Assembly (NCBI GenBank): GCA_945861785.1
Contig: CAMAWD010000020.1
Span: forward strand, 1 to 64,000
Source of the DNA: Rhodoferax sp. OV413
Lineage (GTDB): Bacteria; Pseudomonadota; Gammaproteobacteria; Burkholderiales; Burkholderiaceae_C
DNA: 64,000 nucleotides
Direction: 5' to 3'
The notes beneath the pieces were generated by a model, which saw only the letters and a list, made by a program, of their open reading frames with translations, ran no database searches and was not told the DNA's origin. Of this stretch, positions 1 to 9,561 are shown in pieces. Both the position numbers and the translations under genes were made by a program. Within the stretch, counting starts at the first letter, position 1. Every line of letters begins with the position of its first letter.

Positions 1-143
1 ACATGCAGCAGGCAGCGCGCTGCAGTGACTACACGGCCTACATGTACCTGGGCGACCTGATGGAGTTCGGCGCCACGGAGCAGATGTTCTTCAAGCCGGC
101 GCGCAAAGAGACCGAAGATTACATTACCGGCCGTTTTGGTTGA
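1..143 (+). CDS. pstB: PstB, phosphate ABC transporter ATPase (3' end only)
   Basis: The window opens inside a gene whose last 47 or so residues read ...[19 protein letters not shown]..., then ...[11 protein letters not shown] and a TGA stop. This is the characteristic C-terminus of PstB, the cytoplasmic ATPase of the high-affinity phosphate importer PstSCAB; the segment follows the D-loop/H-loop region, so no Walker motifs are visible. phoU begins 18 bp downstream, the usual order pstSCAB-phoU. It is absent from the ORF track because its start lies outside the window. The identification depends on the conserved tail plus the phoU-phoB-phoR context. Confidence 0.9.
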   Translation, partial: MQQAARCSDYTAYMYLGDLMEFGATEQMFFKPARKETEDYITGRFG

Positions 144-161
144 TCAGACAGGAGCAGCACA

Positions 162-863
162 ATGAGCGACAAACACCTTTCCAGCCAGTTCGACATTGAA
201 CTGACCGCCGTTTCCACCCGTGTCATGGAGATGGGTGGCCTGGTGGAGTCCCAGATCCGCACCGCCGTGTATGCATTGGCGCAGTTCAGTTCACAGGCCG
301 CCAGCCAAGTGATGGAGGGCGAGCCCCGGGTCAATTCGATGGAGGTGGAAATCGACCATGACCTGTCTTCCATCATCGCCCGGCGCCAACCCACCGCGCG
401 CGACCTGAGGTTGTTGATAGCTATTTCCAAGACCACCGCGAACCTGGAGCGCGCGGGCGACGAAGCCGAGAAGATTGCCCGGATGGTCAAGTCCATCATC
501 GACAGCGGGTCGTCACGCGTACTCCCTGCGTCTGAACTGCGCACGGTGGCGGACCTGGCCGCCGCCCTGCTGCGCAAGGCACTTGACGCGTTTGCCCGCC
601 TCGACGTGACCATGGCCCTGTCGATCCTGAAAGAGGACGACGTGATCGACAAGGAGTTCGACGGTTTCGTGCGCAAACTCATCACCTACATGATGGAAGA
701 CCCGCGCACCATCTCTCCCAGCCTCGATTTGCTGTTTGTCGCCAAGGCGATCGAACGCATTGGCGACCATGCCAAGAACATCGCAGAGTTCACCATCTAC
801 GTGGTCAAGGGCACCGATGTGCGGCATACACCGATGGCACAGATCGAGTCCGTGGTCCGCTGA
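162..863 (+). CDS. phoU: PhoU, phosphate signalling regulator
   Basis: This 233-residue protein has the family's usual length and two PhoU helical-bundle repeats (about residues 15-105 and 120-210), each with an acidic metal-binding stretch (ERAGDEAEKIA; ERIGDHAKNIAE). PhoU links the PstSCAB transporter to the PhoR kinase and holds the Pho regulon off when phosphate is plentiful. The start is supported by an AGGAG motif 8 bp upstream. It lies between pstB and phoB and is probably transcribed with them. Nothing odd is seen. Confidence 0.97.
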   Translation: MSDKHLSSQFDIELTAVSTRVMEMGGLVESQIRTAVYALAQFSSQAASQVMEGEPRVNSMEVEIDHDLSSIIARRQPTARDLRLLIAISKTTANLERAGDEAEKIARMVKSIIDSGSSRVLPASELRTVADLAAALLRKALDAFARLDVTMALSILKEDDVIDKEFDGFVRKLITYMMEDPRTISPSLDLLFVAKAIERIGDHAKNIAEFTIYVVKGTDVRHTPMAQIESVVR

Positions 864-901
864 CCGATGGTCCGGACACGACGCAGCAACACACAGAACC
901 C

Positions 902-1600
902 ATGAGAAAACTCCCCCGGATATTGATCGTCGAGGATGAACCGGCAATTGCGGAGCTGATCGCCGTGAACTTGCGCCACAACGGCTTCCAGCCGATCTGG
1001 GTGGCGGATGGCGACATGGCGCAACGCGAGATCAGCGAAGTGTTGCCCGATGCGATCCTGCTCGACTGGATGTTGCCGGGCCACAGCGGCTTGCTGCTGG
1101 CCAGGCGGTGGCGGGCAGACCCGCGAACCAAGGCAGTGCCAATCCTGATGATCACCGCGCGGGGCGATGAGCCCGACAAGATCGCCGGCCTCGACGCTGG
1201 CGCGGACGACTACATCACGAAACCATTCTCGACCCAGGAGTTGCTGGCGCGTATCCGCGCGGTATTGCGGCGACGCGCCCCGGAGCAGGTGGCCGACAGC
1301 GTCGCCATTGGCGAGTTGCGCCTGGATGCCGCGACGCACCGGGTGACCCACCGTGCCCAGCCGCTCAAGCTCGGCCCGACCGAATACAAGTTGCTGCATT
1401 TCCTGATGAAACACTCCGAGCGGGTGCACAGCCGTGGCCAGTTGCTGGACAAGATCTGGGGCGACCACGTGTACATCGAGGAGCGCACCGTCGATGTGCA
1501 CGTCAAGCGCTTGCGTGAGGCACTGGGAGACGCCGGGGTGATGGTCGAGACCGTGCGCGGCGCCGGCTACCGACTGACTTCGCAGCCGCAATCAGCCTAG
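902..1600 (+). CDS. phoB: PhoB, phosphate response regulator
   Basis: A 232-residue OmpR/PhoB-class response regulator. The receiver domain (about residues 5-120) shows the acidic pair E11/D12, the phospho-acceptor D55 in ILLDWMLPG, and the conserved Lys of ITKPF. The C-terminal winged helix (about 130-228) contains the family pattern ERTVDVHVKRLREAL and GAGYRL. Phosphorylated PhoB activates pst and other phosphate-starvation genes through Pho boxes. It follows phoU by 38 bp and precedes its partner kinase phoR by 25 bp. Confidence 0.96.
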   Translation: MRKLPRILIVEDEPAIAELIAVNLRHNGFQPIWVADGDMAQREISEVLPDAILLDWMLPGHSGLLLARRWRADPRTKAVPILMITARGDEPDKIAGLDAGADDYITKPFSTQELLARIRAVLRRRAPEQVADSVAIGELRLDAATHRVTHRAQPLKLGPTEYKLLHFLMKHSERVHSRGQLLDKIWGDHVYIEERTVDVHVKRLREALGDAGVMVETVRGAGYRLTSQPQSA

Positions 1601-1625
1601 GGATGCGCGTGGCGACAATCGACGC

Positions 1626-2960
1626 ATGATCTGGCGCGTCTTCCGGTTTTTTCTGTTCCAGTTGGCAGGCGGTATTCTGGGTTACCGGATGGCCTTGGGC
1701 GTGCATCCCCTGGAAGGCGCCGTTGCCGGGATGTTCGTTGCCAGCGCGTCGTGGGTGGCCTGGGACCTGACCCGCGCCCAAAGGCTCTTCCGGTGGCTGC
1801 GTGAGGGCGACATAACCAACCCGCCGGCGGTCGCCGGGTTGTGGGGCGAGGCCGCAGACAGGGTCCGCCGGCTGCTGCGCACCCGTGACCGTGCGCTGCA
1901 TGAAAGTGAAGCACGGCTGCAGGAGTTCCTGGCCGCGATCCAGGCGTCTCCCAACGGGATCATCCTGCTGGACGGCGGGGGCCGGATCGAGTGGTGCAAC
2001 CAGACCGCGGTCGAGCATTTCGGGCTGGACGCGCGCCGCGATCTGCAGCAGCACATCGGCAACCTCGTGCGGGACCCGCAATTTGCCGCCTACCAGGCCG
2101 GTGGGGATTACGCGCACGATGTGGCCATCCCCGGGCCAGCCAGTACCAGCAGTCGCCCGGTGCGTCTGTCGGTGCATCTCCACCGGTATGGCGAAGGCCG
2201 CAAGCTGATGATGTCGCGCGATATCACGACCCTGGAGCAGGCTGATGCCATGCGGCGCGACTTCGTGGCCAACGTGTCGCATGAAATCCGGACACCCCTG
2301 ACAGTCCTGGCCGGTTTTGTCGAGACCATGCAGTCCCTTGCGCTCGGCGATGCGGATCGCCAGCGCTACCTGGGCCTGATGGCGCAGCAGGCGCAGCGCA
2401 TGCAGTCCCTGGTAGACGACCTGCTGACCCTCTCCAGGCTGGAAGGCAGCCCGCCGCCCGGCATGGACGAGTGGGTCGACGTGCGCCAGATCATGGAGCA
2501 TTGCACCCTGGAGGGGCGCAGCCTGTCTGAGATGATGGCGCCCCAGGGGCATGTCCTGACTGCCTTGATGGCACAGGATTGCGCTGTCGCTGGCTCCCGC
2601 TCGGAGCTCTTTAGCGCGGCGGTGAATCTCGTCAACAACGCGGTGCGTTACACGCCGGCCGGCGGGAACATCCAGCTCCTGTGGCGTATTCTGGAAGATG
2701 GCCAGGGCGAGTTCTCGGTCACAGACAGCGGGCCCGGTATCGCCCCCGAGCATTTGCCGCGCATCACCGAGCGCTTTTACCGTGTGGACCGAAGCCGGTC
2801 GCGTGAGACCGGGGGAACTGGCTTGGGCCTGGCCATCGTCAAACACGTGGCGCATCGGCATGGCGCGCAATTGCGCATCGACAGCACCCCTGGACGGGGT
2901 TCGACGTTTGCCATCGTGATCCCGGCCAGCCGCATCCGCGCTGCCAGCGCGCCGGCCTGA
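1626..2960 (+). CDS. phoR: PhoR, phosphate sensor histidine kinase
   Basis: This 444-residue sensor kinase begins with two hydrophobic segments (about residues 5-45) that anchor it in the inner membrane, followed by a short linker and a PAS domain (about 95-190). The HisKA dimerisation domain contains the phospho-acceptor His in FVANVSHEIRTPL. The HATPase_c domain shows the N box (NLVNNAVRYTP), the G1 box (DSGPGIA) and the G2 box (GGTGLGLAIVKH). This is the PhoR architecture, with no large periplasmic sensor. No strong ribosome binding site is visible, but the ATG sits just after phoB. It converges on the next minus-strand gene with a 7 bp gap. Confidence 0.95.
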   Translation: MIWRVFRFFLFQLAGGILGYRMALGVHPLEGAVAGMFVASASWVAWDLTRAQRLFRWLREGDITNPPAVAGLWGEAADRVRRLLRTRDRALHESEARLQEFLAAIQASPNGIILLDGGGRIEWCNQTAVEHFGLDARRDLQQHIGNLVRDPQFAAYQAGGDYAHDVAIPGPASTSSRPVRLSVHLHRYGEGRKLMMSRDITTLEQADAMRRDFVANVSHEIRTPLTVLAGFVETMQSLALGDADRQRYLGLMAQQAQRMQSLVDDLLTLSRLEGSPPPGMDEWVDVRQIMEHCTLEGRSLSEMMAPQGHVLTALMAQDCAVAGSRSELFSAAVNLVNNAVRYTPAGGNIQLLWRILEDGQGEFSVTDSGPGIAPEHLPRITERFYRVDRSRSRETGGTGLGLAIVKHVAHRHGAQLRIDSTPGRGSTFAIVIPASRIRAASAPA

Positions 2961-2967
2961 CGCTTTG

Positions 2968-4665
2968 TCAGGGACTGGTCCGGCGCAAGAGCAACACGTC
3001 GTCCGCTTTGTCTGAAGGCCGTCGGACAGTGGCTTGGAGCTGCCACTGGTTGTTGTTGACTTGGCCTTGCAAGCCGAGGCGGGTGTCGGCACTGACGAGC
3101 AGCCAGGGGCACCGCGCCTGGTGTGAATTGCTCAGAATCTTGAAACCGCCGTGGTACTGGAAGGCTGCAATCTGCTCACGGCTGAGCCCGATTTCCTGGA
3201 TGCATTCGGGTGTGCCGACCACCGTGCTGACGTTGCGCACGACCACGGTGTAGCTGCGCACAAAGTCCAGCAAGGGCATCCAGAGGGTCATGAGCAGCAC
3301 CCAGCACAGCGCCGCGCCGCCTGCGGGCAGCACCATGCTCTTCCAGATGGCCGCACGGTGGCGGCCGACGCGCCAATGAACCAGCCAGCCCCAGACCAGC
3401 GTTGCAGCCAGTGCCACAAGGAACACAGGCAGGGAGAAAACGGCCTCGAATCCGGGTGCCTGCCGCAGCACATTGGCGGCCGGCTGTTTCGGAAAGCCGG
3501 TTTGCATGGCAATCCAGACGACCCAGATCACGACACCGCAGCCGGTGAAGAACAGCAGGGTGAACCAGTCGATCAGGGCGGCTACGCTGCGCTGCAAGGT
3601 TGGAAGGGCGAACGCGGCCAAGGTGGCCAGGGCGGGCAACGCGAGCAGCAGGGCGCGGTCTGCGGGTTTGGTTGTCAGCGTAGCGGTCAGGGTGACCGCG
3701 GCGAACCACAGCGGCAGTGCCAGGTGCAGGTTGACCGAACGGGTGAAGATCTGGAAACGCCAGCGCCACAAGGTCCACAACACCAGCGGCCAGGCCGGCC
3801 AGGTGAACCACACCAGCAGGCGGCCCAGGGTGCGCCAGTCCTTGCTGCCGGCGTCCTGGGGCAACAACACGCGCCAGCGCCAAAGGTCCAGCGCAGTGGC
3901 TACGGCGATCACCGCCAGGGTGGCGACCGCGATGGCGGCCACGGCGCGCCATCGATTGTCCGTTGCGTCGTCCCGAACGGCCAGTACATGCAGCAGGGCA
4001 CTGCCCAGGCCGAACAGTGCGGCAAGGGATGGGGCGCCACTCAGGGCGAGGCCGCACAGGCCCAGAAGGGTGGCCACCTCGGGCAATCCGCGCCGCTGGC
4101 CGATGGCAGCGACGCCGTAGAACGCCACCGCCGCGAAGCACAGTTGCGCCACGCTGGTGGTGATTTCGTGGCCCAACTGGGCCAGGCCGAGACAGGCTAT
4201 CAGCGCCAGCAGGCCGCCGTCGGCGATGGCACGTGCATAGTCGGATGGTCTGGCTTCGCCACCGAAGGCGAACGCGACCGGTTGGGCCTGCGGCTTGCGT
4301 GCCAGGAAGTAGGCGGCATACCAGGCGGCCACCATGGCCATCCCGAGCAGCACGAAAAATGGCAACCGGGCGGCCGCTGCCGGGTCCATCCAGCCGCCAA
4401 AGCCTTGAATCGCCAGGGCTCCCAGCCAATAAGGCAGCAGGCCGTCGGCCTCGGGGCGCAGGCCCAGAAGCATCGGGTCCGTCCAGGGCGTCTGCCCGCG
4501 CGCCATCTCCAGCATGTACCCAAAGGACGCCATGTCGGCACTTTTCCACGGGGCCCGGCCGATCAGCCCCGGCAGCGCATAGGCGATGCAGAAAAGCAGC
4601 AGGGCCGCCCTGGGCAGGCGCTGGACTGCGCCCTGGGCAACGATGGCGGGAGTGGGTTTGTTCAC
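2968..4665 (-). CDS. Polytopic membrane protein, GT-C/ArnT-like glycosyltransferase candidate
   Basis: About 565 residues from a GTG start (VNKPTPAIVA...). The ORF track extends to 4983, but the extra N-terminus is Arg/Gln-rich and out of character. There are roughly ten to twelve hydrophobic segments, so this is an inner-membrane protein. Near the N-terminus the PWKSADMASFGYMLEMARG stretch, with an Asp in the first periplasmic loop, resembles PMT/ArnT-type transferases that use polyprenyl-linked sugars. A soluble tail of about 110 residues follows the last membrane segment. Function is inferred only from topology and that loop. It could instead be an uncharacterised membrane protein family. 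Donor and acceptor are unknown. Confidence 0.6.
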   Translation of the reverse strand: MNKPTPAIVAQGAVQRLPRAALLLFCIAYALPGLIGRAPWKSADMASFGYMLEMARGQTPWTDPMLLGLRPEADGLLPYWLGALAIQGFGGWMDPAAAARLPFFVLLGMAMVAAWYAAYFLARKPQAQPVAFAFGGEARPSDYARAIADGGLLALIACLGLAQLGHEITTSVAQLCFAAVAFYGVAAIGQRRGLPEVATLLGLCGLALSGAPSLAALFGLGSALLHVLAVRDDATDNRWRAVAAIAVATLAVIAVATALDLWRWRVLLPQDAGSKDWRTLGRLLVWFTWPAWPLVLWTLWRWRFQIFTRSVNLHLALPLWFAAVTLTATLTTKPADRALLLALPALATLAAFALPTLQRSVAALIDWFTLLFFTGCGVVIWVVWIAMQTGFPKQPAANVLRQAPGFEAVFSLPVFLVALAATLVWGWLVHWRVGRHRAAIWKSMVLPAGGAALCWVLLMTLWMPLLDFVRSYTVVVRNVSTVVGTPECIQEIGLSREQIAAFQYHGGFKILSNSHQARCPWLLVSADTRLGLQGQVNNNQWQLQATVRRPSDKADDVLLLRRTSP

Positions 4666-4711
4666 GGCGTCAATACGCGCTGGACGGAGATGCGGGCTCC
4701 AGGAACGAGAA

Positions 4712-4739
4712 AGGGCAGCGCGGTTGCCCGGGCTGCCCT
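4712..4739 (-). terminator. Hairpin downstream of rpmE2
   Basis: A perfect 8-bp stem (AGGGCAGC/GCTGCCCT) with a 12-nt loop lies about 20 bp past the rpmE2 stop. Read on the minus strand it is followed by a short T-rich run (TTTCTCGTT). It fits a modest intrinsic terminator separating rpmE2 from the membrane-protein gene. Confidence 0.5.
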
Positions 4740-4760
4740 GACGCACCGCCAGCGCAAGGT

Positions 4761-5018
4761 TTACTTGGCGGCAGGTTTCCCGAAGCGGTTGCGGAACCTC
4801 TCCACGCGGCCACCCATGTTGTCGACCGACTTTTGCGTGCCGGTGTAGAAGGGGTGGGATTCGCTCGAGGTGTCGAGCTTGTAGAGGGGCAGATCGCGGC
4901 CGTCTTCCATCTTGATCATTTCCTTCGTGTTGGCGCAGGAGCGGGTCACGAACTTGAAATTGTTGGAGAGGTCCACGAAGCACACGTCGCGGTAGTTGGG
5001 ATGGATGCCGGATTTCAT
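4761..5018 (-). CDS. rpmE2: 50S ribosomal protein L31, type B
   Basis: The 85-residue protein [14 protein letters not shown]...[12 protein letters not shown]... is a type B L31. It lacks the CxxC zinc-binding pairs of type A L31, the usual state of the zinc-independent paralogue. It sits on the large ribosomal subunit at the subunit interface. The start used is the internal ATG with GAAGGAAACACC upstream, not the longer ORF-track start. In many bacteria this paralogue is Zur-controlled, but no Zur box was recognised by eye. It follows rho on the same strand, a common neighbour. Confidence 0.95.
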   Translation of the reverse strand: MKSGIHPNYRDVCFVDLSNNFKFVTRSCANTKEMIKMEDGRDLPLYKLDTSSESHPFYTGTQKSVDNMGGRVERFRNRFGKPAAK

Positions 5019-5114
5019 GGTGTTTCCTTCAGTTGCGTCAGCCGCGCCAGGCCTTGCGCAAGCCATTGCGCAATCAAAACCAAGCGTACTTTTCGCGGTA
5101 AAGCCTGCGATTAT

Positions 5115-5131
5115 GGCACGCCTTGCGTGCC
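5115..5131 (-). terminator. Possible hairpin terminator after rho
   Basis: GGCACGC/GCGTGCC forms a perfect 7-bp stem with a 3-nt loop, 12 bp past the rho stop. There is no U-tract after it on the minus strand, so an intrinsic terminator is only possible. It could equally be a processing or stabilising hairpin. Confidence 0.3.
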
Positions 5132-5143
5132 CGCCAGCCGTGT

Positions 5144-6406
5144 TCAGCCGCCCCGGCGCATCTGGTCGAAGAACTCGACGTTGCTCTTGGTGGCCTTCAT
5201 CTGCTTGAGCACAAGTTCCATCGACTCGACCTCGTCCATGTTGTACAGAAATTGGCGCAGGATACGGGTTTTTTGCAGGATGTCGGGTGCCAGCAGCAAT
5301 TCTTCGCGGCGGGTGCCGCTGCGGTTGAGCTGGATCGAGGGGAACACGCGTTTTTCGTAGAGGCGCCGGTCGAGGTGAATCTCGGAGTTGCCGGTGCCCT
5401 TGAATTCCTCGAAGATGACTTCGTCCATGCGGCTGCCGGTGTCGACCAGCGCGGTTGCGATGATGGTCAGGGAGCCGCCCTCCTCGACGTTGCGGGCAGC
5501 GCCCAGGAAACGCTTGGGGCGCTGCAGCGCATTGGAGTCGACGCCACCGGTCAGCACCTTGCCGGAAGACGGCACCACGTTGTTGTAGGCACGCGCCAGG
5601 CGGGTGATCGAGTCGAGCAGGATGACCACGTCTTTCTTGAGTTCGACCAGGCGCTTGGCGCGTTCGATCACCATTTCGGCCACGTGCACATGCCGTGCTG
5701 CGGGCTCGTCGAAGGTCGAGGCGATCACCTCGCCCTTGACCGTGCGTTGCATTTCGGTCACCTCTTCGGGCCGCTCGTCGACCAGCAGGACCATCATGTG
5801 GCTGTCCGGGTAGTTGGCCGAGATGGCATGCGCAATGTGCTGCATCATGACCGTCTTGCCGCTCTTGGGCGGGGCCACCAGCAGGGCGCGCTGGCCTTTG
5901 CCGATCGGGGCGATGATGTCGATCACACGGCCCGTCACGTTTTCGTCGCCCTTGATGTCGCGCTCGAGCTTCATCTGCTCTTTGGGGAACAGTGGCGTGA
6001 GGTTTTCGAACATCACCTTGTGTTTGTTGTCTTCCGGGCCGCCGCCGTTCACCCGGTCGAGCTTGTTGAGCGCGAAGTAGCGCTCGCCATCTTTGGGTGT
6101 GCGCACCTCGCCTTCGATCATGTCCCCGGTGTGCAGGTTGAAGCGGCGCACCTGGCTCGGACTGATGTAGATGTCGTCGGTGCTGGCGGTGTAACTTGTG
6201 TCGGGGCTGCGCAGGAAACCGAACCCGTCGGGGAGAATCTCCAGCACACCATCGGCGATGATCTGTTCACCGGTGCGCGCGCGCTTCTTGATGATGGCGA
6301 ACATCAGCTCCTGCTTGCGCATGCGGCCGGTGTTTTCGATCTCAAGCTCCTCGGCTTGCTTGTGGACTTCAGACACATGCAGTGCCTTGAGTTCGTTTAA
6401 GTGCAT
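5144..6406 (-). CDS. rho: Transcription termination factor Rho
   Basis: A 420-residue hexameric RNA helicase, close to the length of E. coli Rho. The N-terminal helical and cold-shock-like RNA-binding domains (about residues 1-125) include [22 protein letters not shown]. The ATPase core shows the Walker A region ([11 protein letters not shown]), Walker B ([15 protein letters not shown]) and the Q/R-loop sequences of secondary RNA binding ([13 protein letters not shown]). The ORF track starts 41 codons early; [14 protein letters not shown] is the conserved N-terminus. Upstream trxA has its own strong terminator, so rho probably has its own promoter in the 215-bp gap. Confidence 0.97.
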   Translation of the reverse strand: MHLNELKALHVSEVHKQAEELEIENTGRMRKQELMFAIIKKRARTGEQIIADGVLEILPDGFGFLRSPDTSYTASTDDIYISPSQVRRFNLHTGDMIEGEVRTPKDGERYFALNKLDRVNGGGPEDNKHKVMFENLTPLFPKEQMKLERDIKGDENVTGRVIDIIAPIGKGQRALLVAPPKSGKTVMMQHIAHAISANYPDSHMMVLLVDERPEEVTEMQRTVKGEVIASTFDEPAARHVHVAEMVIERAKRLVELKKDVVILLDSITRLARAYNNVVPSSGKVLTGGVDSNALQRPKRFLGAARNVEEGGSLTIIATALVDTGSRMDEVIFEEFKGTGNSEIHLDRRLYEKRVFPSIQLNRSGTRREELLLAPDILQKTRILRQFLYNMDEVESMELVLKQMKATKSNVEFFDQMRRGG

Positions 6407-6565
6407 GGAATTGCCAGACAGGGTGTGGGGGTGGAAACGACGGACAAAATCAAAGCGTTGGGGGGGAGGGAGGCCAGGCGAGACGGATGCCAGGACCACG
6501 CTGTTCATTACCGGGAACTCGAACCGCAACCACTTGGGCTGCGGTGAACAGAAAAGATTATGACA

Positions 6566-6597
6566 GCAAAAAGGGCCGCGAAGTGGCTCCGCGGCCC
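6566..6597 (-). terminator. Intrinsic terminator of trxA
   Basis: GGGCCGCG/CGCGGCCC makes an 8-bp GC stem with a 9-nt loop. On the minus strand it is followed immediately by five T residues (CCCTTTTTG). It begins about 25 bp past the trxA stop and lies between trxA and rho. Confidence 0.85.
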
Positions 6598-6621
6598 GGC
6601 GAACGTGATCGGCCTGTGCGT

Positions 6622-6954
6622 TCAGGCCAGTTGCTGGTCTATGAAGGCGGTCAATTGGGATTTGCTCATGGCACCGACCTTGGTTGCCGCAAGCTGGCCG
6701 TCCTTGAACAACATCAGTGTGGGAATGCCGCGGATTCCGAACTTGGCGGGAATGTCGCGATTTTCATCCACGTTCATCTTGGCGACCTGGAGTTTGCCTT
6801 GGTAGCCGGTGGCGACTTCGTCCAGGATCGGGGCGATCATCTTGCACGGGCCGCACCATTCTGCCCAGTAGTCGACCAGCACCGGATGTTTTGACTGAAG
6901 CACATCGGCTTCGAAAGAAGCATCGGACACGTGTTTGATGAGTTCGTTGGCCAT
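6622..6954 (-). CDS. trxA: Thioredoxin 1
   Basis: A 110-residue thioredoxin with the redox-active WCGPC site in [16 protein letters not shown], the cis-proline loop [11 protein letters not shown] and a conserved C-terminal helix. It reduces cytoplasmic protein disulfides using electrons from thioredoxin reductase. The start is the internal ATG of [11 protein letters not shown]; the ORF-track extension is not thioredoxin-like. It is divergent from addB, with 81 bp between the two starts, and upstream of rho, a frequent bacterial arrangement. Confidence 0.97.
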   Translation of the reverse strand: MANELIKHVSDASFEADVLQSKHPVLVDYWAEWCGPCKMIAPILDEVATGYQGKLQVAKMNVDENRDIPAKFGIRGIPTLMLFKDGQLAATKVGAMSKSQLTAFIDQQLA

Positions 6955-7035
6955 GGCAGTTCCTTGGTTGTTTCGGTACAGGTACAGTGGGGAAATTGTG
7001 ACAGAAACCAACTCCCACTACCGCCAGCAGGTGTT

Positions 7036-9561
7036 ATGGATGACATAGCCACAAACCATCATGCGGTCCGCTCCTGGCAATTTGTCATGGATGCCGTGGT
7101 GCGGGAAATCGGTGCACGCGGCGTGCATGCCTCGCAGACCATTGTGCTGGTTCCCTTTGCCCAGCTGATACCGATTGCGCGCAATGCGTGGGTCCGGGCG
7201 ACGAACCATGGCAGTGGCGCTTCGGCCTTCCTGCCGCGTTTCGAATCGACGATGAACTGGGCCCGGAGCCTGGGGGCCCAGCCCCCGGGCGGAGATGACC
7301 TGCGCATGGATGCGGCGCATGACCTGCTCACAGCGGCGTCGCTGATGGCCCGCGCCGGGCAGGGACGCAGGCTTTCCGACCTGGCCGGCAGGCTGGTGGA
7401 GACTGCCTGGGGCCTGGCCCGCGTGGCGGCGGCCGTACCACCTGCGTCGCGGGCAGCGTGGGGAACCCAGCGTGCTGCGCAACTCGATGAAACGTCCCGG
7501 GATGCGGTTCTCGAAATGGAGGCCTGGCTGGGTCGGATCGCTGTTGCATGGGCTGCCAGTTCCAGTTACGGCACCGACGTCCTGTTCGATGCGAAGGTCG
7601 GTTTTCTGGTTGTGGTGGAAGGTTTTCAGCCCGAGCCCCTGCACGCCGCGTTGTGTTCCCTGTGGGCCGATCGGAGCATGGCAGTGTGCTTGCCACGTGA
7701 CGGGGCGCCAGGCACGCGCCATTTGCACCGCGCGCTGGATGCCGAGGACGAAGCGCAAAGGGCAGCGTCCTGTGTCGTCGCGCATTTGAACGTCGGGCGG
7801 GCCCCGGTGGCCCTGGTGGCGCAGGACCGCCTTCTCACGCGCCGCGTGCGTGCGATGCTGCAAGGTCGCGGCGTGGCGGTGCGCGACGAAACCGGCTGGA
7901 CGCTTTCCACCACCCGCGCCGCTGCGACCGTGATGGCCTTGTTGCGTGGCGCCGCCTGGAACGCGTCCTGCGACGCGATCCTGGAATGGGCCAAGGATGC
8001 GCCGGCCATGGATGCACAGGAACTGGCGGGCTTCGAATCGGGTTTGAGGCGATCCGGGGTGGCCGAATGGCATCGGGTGCGGCTGGACGGCCCGGTCCGC
8101 GATGCGATCAATGCCATGCGCGCCGGCCTGCAGGCCGCGCGACCGCTGTCGCAGTGGCTGGTCGACGTGCGCAGCGCACTCGAGACAGCCGGGCAATGGC
8201 GTGGTCTGGTGGGTGACGTGGCCGGGCAGGCCGTGATCGATGCGCTGCGATTGCGGGAGGGCAGCGAGGCTGAGTTTGCCGCCATGGGCCGGGCCGTGGA
8301 CCACGGCGCGTTCGTCGCCTGGGTGGGGCAGACGCTGGAGTCCGGCAGTTTTGTTCCACCGCACCCTGCGTTGGCGCAGGTGGTCATTCTTCCGATGAGC
8401 CAGTTGCTGGGGCGCGCACCAGGCGCCGTCGTGCTGCCAGGCTGCGACGAGATCCACTTGCCAGCAGCACCTGAGCCGGCGGACGTCTGGACTCCGGTGC
8501 AGCGCAAGCTGCTTGGACTGCCGTCGCGCGAGGACATGGCGCAGGCCAGCCGTGCCGCCTGGCAACATGCGCTGCAGTCGCCATGCCTGGACCTTCTGTG
8601 GCGCCAGAGTGAAGCCGGCGAGCACCTGATGCCAGCGGTATGGATACTGGAACTGTTGCAACACCACCCGGTAGACGGGCCGGACGCGCGCGCGCTCAGG
8701 CGCCTTGTGGTGCGTCCCGGCCACATGCCGGCACCGCAGGCGGGGCCAGCGCGTGTACCGCGCCTGTCTGCCAGCGGTTATGACGACCTGCGCAGCTGTC
8801 CATACCGCTTCTTCGCCCTGCGCCTGCTTGGACTGCAGGAGCACGACGAACTCGATACCGAGGTGGACAAACGCGACTTCGGCAACTGGCTGCATTTGCT
8901 GCTGCGGTATTTTCACGAGAGTCTGCGCGACCTGCCGGCGGCCACCGCGCAAGACCGCGCGCTCCTGATGGACGCGGCGGCCGAACGGGCAACCGCCGAG
9001 ATGGCATTGACCGAGGCCGAATTCATGCCTTTTTCCGCAACCTGGCCGCGGGTTCGCAGCGCCTACCTGGCTTGGCAGGCGGCGCATGCGTCCGCAGGCG
9101 CACGCTTCGAACAGGCGGAACTGGCGCTGGAGCAGCGCCTGGGCGACGTCACGCTGGTCGGGCGTGTCGACCGGATCGACCGTTTGCCCGACGGCAGCCG
9201 GCTTGTGATCGACTACAAGACCGAATCCCGCAGCCGGACAGCGGCGCGCCTGAAAGACCCAGCCGAAGACACGCAACTGGCTTTCTATGCCGCCCTGCTG
9301 GAAGACGATTCCCCCGCCGCCATGTACCTGAGCGTCGTGGAAAGCGACGCCACCAGGGCCTTCGAACAGCCCGACATCGTCGGCCTGCGCGACCAGCTGG
9401 TCGAGTCCATCCAGCATGACATGCAACGCATCGCGCAGGGCCACCCGATGCCGGCGCTTGGTGCCGGCTCGGTTTGCGATTTTTGTGCGGCGCGGGGTCT
9501 GTGCCGCCAGGACTTCTGGGCCCCGTCCGCACCAGACCCGATGGGCCACAACGATGCCTGA
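7036..9561 (+). CDS. addB: AddB-like double-strand break repair subunit (PD-(D/E)XK nuclease)
   Basis: About 841 residues. The C-terminal third is a RecB-type nuclease: SCPYRFFALRLL, then GRVDRIDRLPDG, VIDYKTESRS (catalytic D...D-x-K) and QLAFYAALL. The Cys of SCPYRFF and the three of CDFCAARGLC match the Fe-S cluster ligands of AddB-type nucleases. The N-terminal part is a degenerate UvrD-like helicase with no clear Walker A, as expected for AddB. With AddA it should process double-strand ends for RecA-dependent repair. It overlaps addA by 8 bp. The start chosen (MDDIATNHH) has AGCAGG upstream; MDAVVREIG, 17 codons later, is an alternative. Confidence 0.88.
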   Translation: MDDIATNHHAVRSWQFVMDAVVREIGARGVHASQTIVLVPFAQLIPIARNAWVRATNHGSGASAFLPRFESTMNWARSLGAQPPGGDDLRMDAAHDLLTAASLMARAGQGRRLSDLAGRLVETAWGLARVAAAVPPASRAAWGTQRAAQLDETSRDAVLEMEAWLGRIAVAWAASSSYGTDVLFDAKVGFLVVVEGFQPEPLHAALCSLWADRSMAVCLPRDGAPGTRHLHRALDAEDEAQRAASCVVAHLNVGRAPVALVAQDRLLTRRVRAMLQGRGVAVRDETGWTLSTTRAAATVMALLRGAAWNASCDAILEWAKDAPAMDAQELAGFESGLRRSGVAEWHRVRLDGPVRDAINAMRAGLQAARPLSQWLVDVRSALETAGQWRGLVGDVAGQAVIDALRLREGSEAEFAAMGRAVDHGAFVAWVGQTLESGSFVPPHPALAQVVILPMSQLLGRAPGAVVLPGCDEIHLPAAPEPADVWTPVQRKLLGLPSREDMAQASRAAWQHALQSPCLDLLWRQSEAGEHLMPAVWILELLQHHPVDGPDARALRRLVVRPGHMPAPQAGPARVPRLSASGYDDLRSCPYRFFALRLLGLQEHDELDTEVDKRDFGNWLHLLLRYFHESLRDLPAATAQDRALLMDAAAERATAEMALTEAEFMPFSATWPRVRSAYLAWQAAHASAGARFEQAELALEQRLGDVTLVGRVDRIDRLPDGSRLVIDYKTESRSRTAARLKDPAEDTQLAFYAALLEDDSPAAMYLSVVESDATRAFEQPDIVGLRDQLVESIQHDMQRIAQGHPMPALGAGSVCDFCAARGLCRQDFWAPSAPDPMGHNDA

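Noticed and set aside
3151-4848. 565-aa plus-strand ORF, similar in size to a real gene
   Set aside because: It is the antisense shadow of the GT-C-like membrane protein; its product is Gln/Gly/His-rich low-complexity sequence with no domain pattern.
7018-9549. 843-aa minus-strand ORF opposite addB
   Set aside because: It mirrors addB in the complementary frame; the composition is Gln/His/Arg-rich and no motif appears, while addB has complete nuclease motifs.
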